A stretch of 11,529 bases of DNA from Candidatus Nomurabacteria bacterium. GTDB lineage: Bacteria; Patescibacteriota; Minisyncoccia; Phycocordibacterales; UBA9973. The notes beneath the pieces are model-generated. The model was not told where the DNA came from. It saw only the letters and a list, made by a program, of their open reading frames with translations, and searched no databases. Made by a program: the position numbers and the translations under genes. The DNA lies in NCBI GenBank assembly GCA_023267515.1, contig JAHFNF010000020.1, forward strand, positions 1 to 11,529, written 5' to 3'. This document shows, one piece after another, positions 1 through 6,361 of the stretch. How positions within the stretch are numbered: the stretch's first letter is position 1; each line of letters begins with the position of its first letter.

Positions 1-7
1 AATTAAA

Positions 8-439
8 ATGCCTTCAAAAATAAAAAACATAATAATTTTTATAGTGATACTGGTAATAGTAGTATCGGTTTATCTATTTTTCTTCAAAAGCAAGCCTGAA
101 GTGCCAGCGCTTTCGTCTGCGGTGGAAGGTTCGCTCACCGGATTAAATGTATCGTCTGATACGACATATGCAGATGTTGGTCAGGAATTTTTAGCTCTTT
201 TGCTCAATGTGAAAAATATTCACTTGAACGATGGTATATTTACTGATCCTGCTTTTGCCACTCTCCACGATTCCTCAATCGTGCTAATTCCTGAGGGAAA
301 TGAGGGGAGAGCCAATCCTTTTGCTCCGATTGGTGTTGATCAGGTACTTCCCGCTAGCGTTACGCCCCCTCCTCTCCCTCCAATAACTGACACTGGCACT
401 CCTCCTTCAGGTGGAGGCGGGTCAGGACTACAACCATAA
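8..439 (+). CDS. Membrane-anchored protein with PilP-like NPFAP motif, probable type IV pilus assembly component
   Basis: This 143-residue protein has a short basic N-terminus and one hydrophobic helix (about residues 8-26). The rest is predicted to be extracytoplasmic. There is no cysteine, so it is not a lipoprotein. Residues 60-90 look like a small folded segment (LLLNVKNIHLND...IFTD.AF..L.D). The motif GRANPFAP follows at residues 100-107, and a Pro/Gly-rich flexible tail runs from about residue 115. The GR-x-x-PF-x-P pattern recalls the N-terminal part of PilP, which links the inner-membrane PilN/PilO proteins to the rest of the pilus machine; homology is not shown. It ends 3 nt before pilB, so co-transcription is likely. 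Only 7 nt precede the ATG, so any start signal further upstream is unseen. The role as an alignment-subcomplex or PilO/PilP-like part is inferred from position, membrane anchor and motif. Confidence 0.7.
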   Translation: MPSKIKNIIIFIVILVIVVSVYLFFFKSKPEVPALSSAVEGSLTGLNVSSDTTYADVGQEFLALLLNVKNIHLNDGIFTDPAFATLHDSSIVLIPEGNEGRANPFAPIGVDQVLPASVTPPPLPPITDTGTPPSGGGGSGLQP

Positions 440-442
440 ATT

Positions 443-2194
443 ATGAGTTTTTTAGAAGAACTTGCCAAAGGTGGCATTATAAATGAAAGTCAAATAGGAG
501 AGATAAAAAGCCGTGCTGATGAAAAATACAGCGGGGATGTTGATGATGCACTATCTGAGTTTGGCGTGGATCCTGAAAAAGCGCTTGAAGTAAAAGGCAA
601 CTATTTTTCTATGCCTATTAAAAAGCTTCAAACAAAAGAACTTTCTTTTGAGGCTTTGAAATATATTCCTGAGTCTTCTGCCACTCATTACGGTTTTGCA
701 CCGATTGGATTTAAGGATGGAGTATTGGAAGTTGGCGTTACTAACCCAGACAACATTCAAGCGATGGACGCCCTCCAATTTATATCAGCGAAACTGAATG
801 TCCCTTTCAAGATTTTTCTGATCTTAAAGAGTGATTATCAAGCGGTTATGGAAAATTACAAAGGAGTGACCCAAGAGATGTCAGAAAATCTCAAAGAGCT
901 GGATGCGGAGGAATCGGCCAATATGAAAGAGTTAAGTGAAGCTGCGCTCAGTAAAGATTTGAAGAATGTTAAACCAGGCGAAGAGAAAAAAATCGTAGAG
1001 TCAGCGCCAGTTATAAAAATTGTCGCGGTTATTTTGCGTAATGCTATTGAGGGCAGAGCTTCCGATATCCATATTGAGTTTAATGGAGAAAAAGTAAAAG
1101 TCCGTTATCGGGTGGATGGAGCATTACATACCTCTATTATTCTTCCGCCCTCCATTTACCAAGGAGTAGTCTCTCGTATTAAAATCCTTGCTAAACTGCG
1201 ATTAGACGAAAAAAGAAAGCCACAAGATGGAAGTTTTACCACCAATGTGGATGGCCGGAAAATTGACTTCCGTGTCTCTACTATGCCCGCTTACTATGGG
1301 GAGAAAGTGGTGATGCGTATTTTAGACTCGGCGGCTGGGGTCAAACCCTTAGAAGAGCTGGGATTGTCAAAAAGGAATGTTGATCTTGTCCGTGAGGCTA
1401 TAAAAAAACCCTACGGTCTTATTCTCATTACAGGACCGACAGGCTCTGGAAAATCCACTACTCTTTACTCTATGATCAATGAACTTGATAAAGAGAGAAA
1501 TAATATTGTTTCACTTGAAGATCCGGTGGAATATCATATCCCAGATATCAACCAATCTCAAATGATGCCGGAGATCGGATACACTTTTGCTTCTGGGCTT
1601 CGTTCTATTCTTCGTCAGGACCCGAATGTTATAATGGTTGGAGAAATTCGTGACAAAGAAACAGCCGAGCTTGCCGTGCAGGCAGCTTTGACAGGACATT
1701 TAGTGCTTTCAACCCTTCACACCAACAACGCCATTGGCGCGGTACCTCGGTTGGTGGATATGGGAGTAGACCCATACTTAATTGCCCCTACTTTGATACT
1801 TTCTATTGCTCAGCGACTAGCTGGTCTTACTTGCTCTTCTTCAAGACAAAAAGTGCCGATGGATCCTAGTATTAAGGGATTACTAGAAAAGAGTGTAGTA
1901 GATTTTCCAGAAGAATTTAAAAAAGAAGTACAAGTTGGAGATGAAATGTATCAGACTGTGCCATCGCCGGAGTGTCCTGAGGGCATCAAAGGTCGCATTG
2001 CGGTATTTGAAATGTTCAAGATTGATAAGGAAATGCAAGACGTAATTTTGAAAAATCCGATTGGTCCAGCGATCTATAAATCTGCTCGCAGTAAAGGGAT
2101 GCTTATGATGCAGGAGGACGCAATGCTCAAAGCCATTGCCGGGGTAATACCTTTTCAAGAGGTGTATAATTTCAATAACGAGTCTGGGGACTAG
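443..2194 (+). CDS. pilB: Type IV pilus extension ATPase PilB (GspE/PulE family)
   Basis: This is the cytoplasmic hexameric ATPase that powers pilus polymerisation by acting on the PilC platform. Residues 1 to about 145 form an MshEN/T2SSE N-terminal domain. An acidic linker leads to the RecA-like motor. Visible motifs are an Asp box (ASDIHIEF, 206-213), Walker A GPTGSGKST (331-339), Walker B around VGEIRD with Glu401, and a His box TGHLVLSTLHTNN with His419 and His426. Length (583 residues) is normal for PilB. The C-terminal zinc-binding tetracysteine site of most GspE/PilB proteins is degenerate: only Cys464 (TCSSSR) and Cys511 (PECPEG) remain. The KGRIAVFE segment that normally follows is intact. 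The gene begins 3 nt after the preceding ORF with no Shine-Dalgarno sequence, suggesting translational coupling. Confidence 0.97.
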   Translation: MSFLEELAKGGIINESQIGEIKSRADEKYSGDVDDALSEFGVDPEKALEVKGNYFSMPIKKLQTKELSFEALKYIPESSATHYGFAPIGFKDGVLEVGVTNPDNIQAMDALQFISAKLNVPFKIFLILKSDYQAVMENYKGVTQEMSENLKELDAEESANMKELSEAALSKDLKNVKPGEEKKIVESAPVIKIVAVILRNAIEGRASDIHIEFNGEKVKVRYRVDGALHTSIILPPSIYQGVVSRIKILAKLRLDEKRKPQDGSFTTNVDGRKIDFRVSTMPAYYGEKVVMRILDSAAGVKPLEELGLSKRNVDLVREAIKKPYGLILITGPTGSGKSTTLYSMINELDKERNNIVSLEDPVEYHIPDINQSQMMPEIGYTFASGLRSILRQDPNVIMVGEIRDKETAELAVQAALTGHLVLSTLHTNNAIGAVPRLVDMGVDPYLIAPTLILSIAQRLAGLTCSSSRQKVPMDPSIKGLLEKSVVDFPEEFKKEVQVGDEMYQTVPSPECPEGIKGRIAVFEMFKIDKEMQDVILKNPIGPAIYKSARSKGMLMMQEDAMLKAIAGVIPFQEVYNFNNESGD

Positions 2195-2238
2195 TTGTCC
2201 ACACCTTTATTTGAATGGATTAAAAGTCGTTTTTGTAA

Positions 2239-2244
2239 TATAAT
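2239..2244 (+). promoter_or_regulatory. Putative -10 box (TATAAT) for the receiver gene
   Basis: A perfect TATAAT lies in the 58-nt gap between pilB and the receiver gene, 14 nt before its ATG. Transcription would start near 2251, leaving about 2 nt of leader. No convincing -35 box stands at normal spacing, and there is no TG extension. The call rests on the hexamer and its repeated placement before other genes in this window. Confidence 0.45.
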
Positions 2245-2252
2245 TACAACAT

Positions 2253-2639
2253 ATGGATAAAGAAAAGAAGAAAATACTAATTGTAGATGACGACACTTTT
2301 TTACTGGATATGTACGCTTTAAAGTTCAGCCAGAGCAGTTTTGAAGTGTATACCGCCTCTTCAGCCAAGGAGGCATTGGAAAAACTAAAAGGTGGACTTT
2401 CACCCCACATAATACTTCTAGACATCATAATGCCTGAAATGAACGGTTTTGAGATGATGGAAAAGATGATTGAAGAAAAAATTTCACCAGACTCTATAAA
2501 AATTGTTCTCTCAAATAAAGGCCAACAGTCGGATATTGATCGCGGGTGCGATCTTGGGGCAGCTGGCTATCTCGTAAAAGCGAGTAACACTCCGGCAGAG
2601 GTGATAGATAAAGTGATGGAGATAGTCACAAAAAAGTAA
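2253..2639 (+). CDS. Stand-alone CheY-like response regulator receiver protein
   Basis: This 128-residue protein is a single receiver (REC) domain with no output domain. The acidic pair is Asp12/Asp13 in ILIVDDD, the phospho-acceptor is Asp57 in LLDIIMPEMNG, the conserved hydroxyl residue is Ser87 (IVLSNKG), and the switch lysine is Lys109 (GYLVK). The phosphorylation site therefore appears complete. Sitting between pilB and pilT, it probably controls pilus extension or retraction by protein contact, as PilG/PilH-type regulators do in twitching bacteria; that role is inferred. No histidine kinase is encoded in the window. A TATAAT 14 nt before the ATG and the lack of a Shine-Dalgarno sequence suggest it can be transcribed separately from pilB with almost no leader. 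Confidence 0.93.
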   Translation: MDKEKKKILIVDDDTFLLDMYALKFSQSSFEVYTASSAKEALEKLKGGLSPHIILLDIIMPEMNGFEMMEKMIEEKISPDSIKIVLSNKGQQSDIDRGCDLGAAGYLVKASNTPAEVIDKVMEIVTKK

Positions 2640-2656
2640 TTTTAATTAAACATAAT

Positions 2657-3715
2657 ATGGATCATCAAAAAACACTTGAAGAACTGATACAGACAGTCAT
2701 CAGACAAGGTGGCTCGGATTTGCATATCGGGGTAGGTAGAGTGCCGGCCATCAGGCTAAATGGCGAACTGATTTTTTTGATGAAGCATCCCAAGCTCACC
2801 AAGGAAGATATGACCGGGATGCTCTCGCTCCTCCTTGATAAAAAAAGACTTGATAAGTTTATGTCCAGTCAAGAAGTTGATTTCTCTTATGATTTTCAAG
2901 GACAAGCGCGTCTTCGTGGTAACGCATTCTTTCAACAAGGAGTGATAAGCATTGCGCTTCGTTTAGTGCCAAAAGTTCGTCCCTTAGAAGAACTCAACTT
3001 GCCGGCAATAATCGCGGATTTGGCTTGCAAAAAACAAGGATTTTTTCTTTGCGTAGGCCCAGTGGGTCAAGGAAAATCCACAACTTTGGCTGCGATGATT
3101 AACTTGATAAATGACGAACAGGCCAGGCACATTGTGACGATTGAAGACCCAGTAGAGCATGTATATACCCCAAACAAGTCTATGATTGATCAACGTGAAG
3201 TAGGGATTGATACTGAGGATTTTCATATTGCTCTAAAATCAGCTTTTCGCGAGGATATGAACGTCATAATGATAGGAGAAATGCGCAATCCTGAAACAAT
3301 TGCAGCCGCGGTGACCGCGGCGGAGACTGGGCACTTAGTCTTGTCAACTTTACACACAAACAACGCTTCTCAAACAGTAGATCGTATTATTGATTCCTTC
3401 CCAGGCAATCAGCAAGATCAGATCCGCATTCAGTTAGCCTCTTCACTCCTTGGTATTTTTTCCCAGCGTTTGGTGCCTCGCATTGCCGGTGGCCTGATTC
3501 CTGCTTATGAGTTGCTTTTAAACACCAGCGCGGTCTCTAACTTAATTCGCGAGAAACGCACGCATGAAATAGACGTAATCATAGAGACTGGTACTGAAAG
3601 CGGGATGATAGATTTAAATCGCTCTCTTTTAGAATTAGTGCGTACGGGTGAGATAACGATGGAATCGGCTTATCAATTTTCACTTAATCCAAAAGCATTG
3701 GAAAGATTACTTTAA
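2657..3715 (+). CDS. pilT: Type IV pilus retraction ATPase PilT
   Basis: This is the cytoplasmic hexameric ATPase that drives pilus disassembly. At 352 residues it has the usual PilT length and lacks the long PilB N-terminal region. Visible motifs are an N-terminal segment with GGSDLHIGVG, Walker A GPVGQGKST (134-142), IVTIEDPVEH, Walker B around IGEMRN with Glu208, and a His box TGHLVLSTLHTNN with His226 and His233. Toward the C-terminus, the segment VSNLIREKRTHEID matches the PilT AIRNLIRE signature with the first residues changed, which supports PilT over PilB. The Walker A loop departs from the common GPTGSGKS form but keeps the Gly, Lys and Ser needed for ATP binding. It starts 17 nt after the receiver gene, has no Shine-Dalgarno sequence and is followed 4 nt later by pilC. 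Confidence 0.95.
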   Translation: MDHQKTLEELIQTVIRQGGSDLHIGVGRVPAIRLNGELIFLMKHPKLTKEDMTGMLSLLLDKKRLDKFMSSQEVDFSYDFQGQARLRGNAFFQQGVISIALRLVPKVRPLEELNLPAIIADLACKKQGFFLCVGPVGQGKSTTLAAMINLINDEQARHIVTIEDPVEHVYTPNKSMIDQREVGIDTEDFHIALKSAFREDMNVIMIGEMRNPETIAAAVTAAETGHLVLSTLHTNNASQTVDRIIDSFPGNQQDQIRIQLASSLLGIFSQRLVPRIAGGLIPAYELLLNTSAVSNLIREKRTHEIDVIIETGTESGMIDLNRSLLELVRTGEITMESAYQFSLNPKALERLL

Positions 3716-3719
3716 TATT

Positions 3720-4925
3720 ATGCTTTTTTCTTATAAAGCGGTAGATGATAAAGGAATAAATAGAGAGGGTTCAATTGACGCACCTGGTAAAGACTTGGCA
3801 ATTTCCGGGCTTCAGCGTCGAGGGTATGTCATTCTTTCAATCAAGGAAGAGCAAGTGGAAAGAAATATTTTCAAGCGCTCTTTTTTTGAAAAGATTTCAA
3901 CCCGAGACATTGTGATATTATCCCGTCAGATTTCCACGCTTTTTGAAGCGCAAGTTTCGGCCCTTAAATCTTTTTCAATGCTCGCGGCCAATACAGAAAA
4001 TAAGCTTTTAGCCAAAAAGCTTGCTCAAATAGCGGACGATTTGCAAGCCGGAGTCTCAATTTCCGGTTCGCTCGCCAAACACCCCACTGTCTTTTCTGAT
4101 TTTTACGTCAATATGGTGCGAGCTGGGGAGGAGACGGGTAAATTAAACGAAACCTTCTTATACTTAGCGGATTATCTAGACCGCCAGTATGCCATCACTT
4201 CTAAAACTAGGAATGCCCTGATTTATCCAGCCTTTGTAATCGTGACTTTTTTTATCGTGATGGGTCTTATGTTTGTGGTAGTCATTCCGAAACTTTCCGC
4301 AATGATAGAAGATTCTGGACAAGCTATCCCACTTTATACTAGGGTGGTCATTGCAGTTTCTCATTTTTTGGTCAATTATGGATTTATTTTTATCATCTTT
4401 TTTATCCTTGTGGGAGCTTGGGCTTGGAGATTGCGCTCAACACCACAAGGCAAGACGTACCTAGACCGCATAAAACTTTCTGCGCCAGCAGTCGGTAATC
4501 TTTACAAAAAGCTCTATCTTTCCAGAATTGCAGACAATCTAGACACGATGCTTACTTCTGGGGTGCAAATAGTGCGAGCGATTGATATTACGGCTGAGGT
4601 GGTAGATAGCCAGGTTTATAAAAATGTCTTAAAAGACTCAGCTGAAAGTGTGCGGTCTGGGTTGTCGCTATCGGACGCTTTTGAGAAGCACGAAGAGCTA
4701 CCAAATATTTTGGTGCAGATGGTAAAAGTCGGTGAAGAGACAGGCGCACTGGGAAAAATTTTAAAAACTCTTGCTACCTTTTACCGTAGAGAAGTGGATG
4801 ATGCCGTGGATACCCTGGTGGGGCTTATTGAGCCGGTGATGATCGTAGGACTTGGTATTGCAGTCGGTATCCTTTTGACCTCTATCTTAGTGCCAATTTA
4901 CAACATAGCTGGCAGTATCCAATAA
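3720..4925 (+). CDS. pilC: Type IV pilus inner-membrane platform protein PilC (GspF family)
   Basis: PilC is the polytopic membrane protein on which the PilB and PilT motors act to add or remove pilin subunits. The 401-residue protein shows the usual duplicated T2SSF layout. The first cytoplasmic domain carries MVRAGEETG from residue 132, and the second carries MVKVGEETG from residue 334. Predicted membrane segments lie at about 167-190, 208-235 and 370-395. Length is typical for the family. The ATG is 4 nt after the pilT stop, so the two are probably co-transcribed and perhaps coupled. A new promoter follows directly, so pilC looks like the end of the motor operon, although no clear terminator separates it from the pilin unit. 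Confidence 0.96.
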   Translation: MLFSYKAVDDKGINREGSIDAPGKDLAISGLQRRGYVILSIKEEQVERNIFKRSFFEKISTRDIVILSRQISTLFEAQVSALKSFSMLAANTENKLLAKKLAQIADDLQAGVSISGSLAKHPTVFSDFYVNMVRAGEETGKLNETFLYLADYLDRQYAITSKTRNALIYPAFVIVTFFIVMGLMFVVVIPKLSAMIEDSGQAIPLYTRVVIAVSHFLVNYGFIFIIFFILVGAWAWRLRSTPQGKTYLDRIKLSAPAVGNLYKKLYLSRIADNLDTMLTSGVQIVRAIDITAEVVDSQVYKNVLKDSAESVRSGLSLSDAFEKHEELPNILVQMVKVGEETGALGKILKTLATFYRREVDDAVDTLVGLIEPVMIVGLGIAVGILLTSILVPIYNIAGSIQ

Positions 4926-4945
4926 AAAGTTTTCCACAGGCTATT

Positions 4946-4972
4946 TTGGACTTCTTATATAAGTGCTATAAT
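4946..4972 (+). promoter_or_regulatory. Extended -10 promoter of the major pilin gene
   Basis: The -10 box TATAAT (4967-4972) is preceded by TGC at 4964-4966, giving an extended -10 element. A weak -35-like TTGGAC lies at 4946-4951 with a short 15-bp spacer. Transcription would begin near 4979, about 80 nt before the pilin ATG. Promoter strength and factor use are inferred. Confidence 0.6.
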
Positions 4973-4996
4973 AGTGTTATTAACAAATAAGTCGAA

Positions 4997-5031
4997 AATT
5001 CCGCCAAAAGCGGGCCGCCGTGGGCGGAATT
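4997..5031 (+). promoter_or_regulatory. GC-rich hairpin in the pilin mRNA leader
   Basis: The inverted repeat AATTCCGCC (4997-5005) and GGCGGAATT (5023-5031) forms a perfect 9-bp stem around a 17-nt GC-rich loop. It lies within the predicted 5' leader of the pilin mRNA and ends 27 nt before the ATG. No T-run follows, so a terminator is unlikely. It could stabilise the 5' end of an abundant mRNA, or be a copy of a dispersed palindromic repeat. Confidence 0.6.
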
Positions 5032-5058
5032 ATAAATTATTAGTAATAAAAGTAAATT

Positions 5059-5484
5059 ATGAAAAGATTAAATAAGGGTTTTACGTTGATTGAACTTTTG
5101 GTTGTTATCGCCATCATTGGTATTTTGGCCACTATCGTTTTGGCTGCTCTTGGTGACGCTCGCCGAAGAGGAGTGGACGCTTCCCTCAAAGGGGAGTTTT
5201 CATCTTTGCGTGCTCAGGTAGAGATTTTTTCTAACGGAGCAGGTTATGCTGGCGTGTTTGGCGCTGACGATGCTGATTGCGATTCCCCAGACACAGGTAT
5301 TACGAGCATCTTTACAGATGTTCTTAGCCACACTGCTGATTGTCAGGCGTCTAGTGCAGCTACTGGATGGGCCGCCCAAGGTCAGCTTACTGACGATACA
5401 TCTATTTACTTCTGCGTAGATAGTACGGGTACAGCTAAGGAGACGACTGGTGCTAGTGATATTTCAGACCAGGTTTGCGACTAA
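5059..5484 (+). CDS. pilA: Major type IV pilin (PilA/PulG-like)
   Basis: This is a 141-residue prepilin. The six-residue basic leader MKRLNK plus Gly7 is followed by the class III cleavage/methylation motif: processing after Gly7, mature Phe1, and Glu12 as the conserved Glu+5. The hydrophobic helix spans residues 8-31. The mature globular part is small and has four cysteines (74, 95, 119, 140), which could form two disulfides. A WAAQGQL...YFCVDSTG segment near the C-terminus looks like a conserved pilin core strand. The gene has its own extended -10 promoter, a structured leader and a strong terminator, unlike the tightly packed minor pilins. That supports its being the most highly expressed subunit, the major pilin; which pilin dominates cannot be proven from sequence alone. 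No Shine-Dalgarno sequence is present. Confidence 0.92.
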   Translation: MKRLNKGFTLIELLVVIAIIGILATIVLAALGDARRRGVDASLKGEFSSLRAQVEIFSNGAGYAGVFGADDADCDSPDTGITSIFTDVLSHTADCQASSAATGWAAQGQLTDDTSIYFCVDSTGTAKETTGASDISDQVCD

Positions 5485-5503
5485 AATAAACTCTGTTTAT
5501 TGC

Positions 5504-5533
5504 AAAAACCACCCCTCTGGGGTGGTTTTTGTT
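5504..5533 (+). terminator. Strong intrinsic terminator after the major pilin
   Basis: AAAAACCACCCC (5504-5515) pairs perfectly over 12 bp with GGGGTGGTTTTT (5519-5530), with a 3-nt loop and a T-rich 3' side. The A-run on the 5' arm makes it potentially bidirectional. It starts 20 nt after the pilin stop and closes a monocistronic pilin unit. Confidence 0.92.
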
Positions 5534-5541
5534 TATAGGGG

Positions 5542-5550
5542 TGATATAAT
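5542..5550 (+). promoter_or_regulatory. Extended -10 promoter of pilD (TGaTATAAT)
   Basis: TATAAT at 5545-5550 is preceded by TGA at 5542-5544, an extended -10 form. Transcription would start near 5557, 2 nt before the ATG. It lies only 12 nt past the pilin terminator stem. It would drive pilD and probably the minor pilins that follow. No good -35 is seen, because that region is occupied by the terminator hairpin. Confidence 0.6.
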
Positions 5551-5558
5551 TAGGAGGT

Positions 5559-6347
5559 ATGACTTTGACCATTACGTTTGTTTTCTTTGTGCTCGGCTTA
5601 ATTATCGGGTCCTTTTTAAATGTGGTGATTTTCCGATATAATACTGGGCGGACTTTTGGAGGGCGTTCAGCCTGTATGTCTTGCAACAGGACTCTCACTT
5701 GGACTGAGCTCATACCAGTCGGCAGCTTTATCGCGCAAAAAGGAAAATGTCGCGGCTGCAAAACTAAGATTTCTACTCAGTACCCAATAGTGGAACTTAT
5801 TACTGGATTTATCTTTGCCGCCCTTTTTCTAAAACTTCAATTTTATTTTTGGACAGACACCCTGGCCTTTTCGCTCATGCTCGCTTATTACGTGTCTCTG
5901 TTTTCATTGCTTCTGGTAATAGCGGTATATGATCTTAAACATAAAATTATTCCTGATACGCTCGCTCTTATTTTTGGTATTCTAGCATTCTTCGGTATGT
6001 TTTTATTTTCCAATGGAAACTTTTATTTTCATATACCACTGTTAAATGACTTTCTGGCCGGTCCGATACTCGCCAGTCCATTTGCTCTACTGTGGCTTGT
6101 ATCTCGCGGGCACTGGATGGGTTTTGGCGATGCCAAGCTTTCACTCGGGCTCGGTTGGATGCTCGGTCTCTCATCCGGTTTATCGGCGCTCGTATTGGCT
6201 TTTTGGGCAGGAGCGTTGCTGGGAATTTTGTTATTAATATTTTCAAAAAAATATGGCGCAAAGAGCCAGATTCCTTTTGCCCCGTTTTTAGTCATCGGAG
6301 CATTTTTAGTATTTATTTTTTCTATTAACCTTTTTCCGTTTTTTTAG
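5559..6347 (+). CDS. pilD: Prepilin peptidase / N-methyltransferase PilD (type IV leader peptidase)
   Basis: This membrane aspartyl protease removes the leader after the conserved glycine of prepilins and usually methylates the new N-terminus. The 262-residue protein has the bifunctional layout. An N-terminal helix with GSFLNVVIFR is followed by a cytoplasmic zinc-type loop with Cys39, Cys42, Cys64 and Cys67, associated with the methyltransferase part. The hydrophobic A24 peptidase region carries the two catalytic aspartates: Asp125 in VYDLKHKIIPD and Asp191 in GFGDAK. Its substrates would be the five pilins encoded around it. The start is uncertain: AGGAGG at 5552-5557 is only 1 nt from the ATG at 5559, but 7 nt from an in-frame TTG at 5565 that would shorten the protein by two residues. 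Confidence 0.95.
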   Translation: MTLTITFVFFVLGLIIGSFLNVVIFRYNTGRTFGGRSACMSCNRTLTWTELIPVGSFIAQKGKCRGCKTKISTQYPIVELITGFIFAALFLKLQFYFWTDTLAFSLMLAYYVSLFSLLLVIAVYDLKHKIIPDTLALIFGILAFFGMFLFSNGNFYFHIPLLNDFLAGPILASPFALLWLVSRGHWMGFGDAKLSLGLGWMLGLSSGLSALVLAFWAGALLGILLLIFSKKYGAKSQIPFAPFLVIGAFLVFIFSINLFPFF

Positions 6348-6361
6348 TTTATTAAATTTCG

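Noticed and set aside
2195..2252. Terminator after pilB
   Set aside because: No stable inverted repeat followed by a T-run is visible. The T-rich stretch near 2231 has no hairpin before it, so read-through into the receiver gene is likely.
2195..4938. Replication origin based on DnaA-like boxes
   Set aside because: Only two scattered copies occur on the plus strand, plus one reversed copy in gatC coding DNA (11439-11447). There is no cluster, AT-rich unwinding region or dnaA/dnaN neighbour, and a degenerate 9-mer is expected about once by chance.
4997..5031. Intrinsic terminator for the pilC operon
   Set aside because: The hairpin is followed by AT-mixed sequence without a T-run and lies downstream of the predicted pilin transcription start.
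5450..5761. Short ORFs on both strands overlapping the pilin end, terminator and pilD start
   Set aside because: They run through the terminator hairpin and the pilD coding region, show no recognisable protein features and are shadows of the real genes.
5968..6328. Several alternative-frame ORFs inside pilD
   Set aside because: pilD has a full set of conserved motifs in its own frame. The others have no recognisable features and no start signals.
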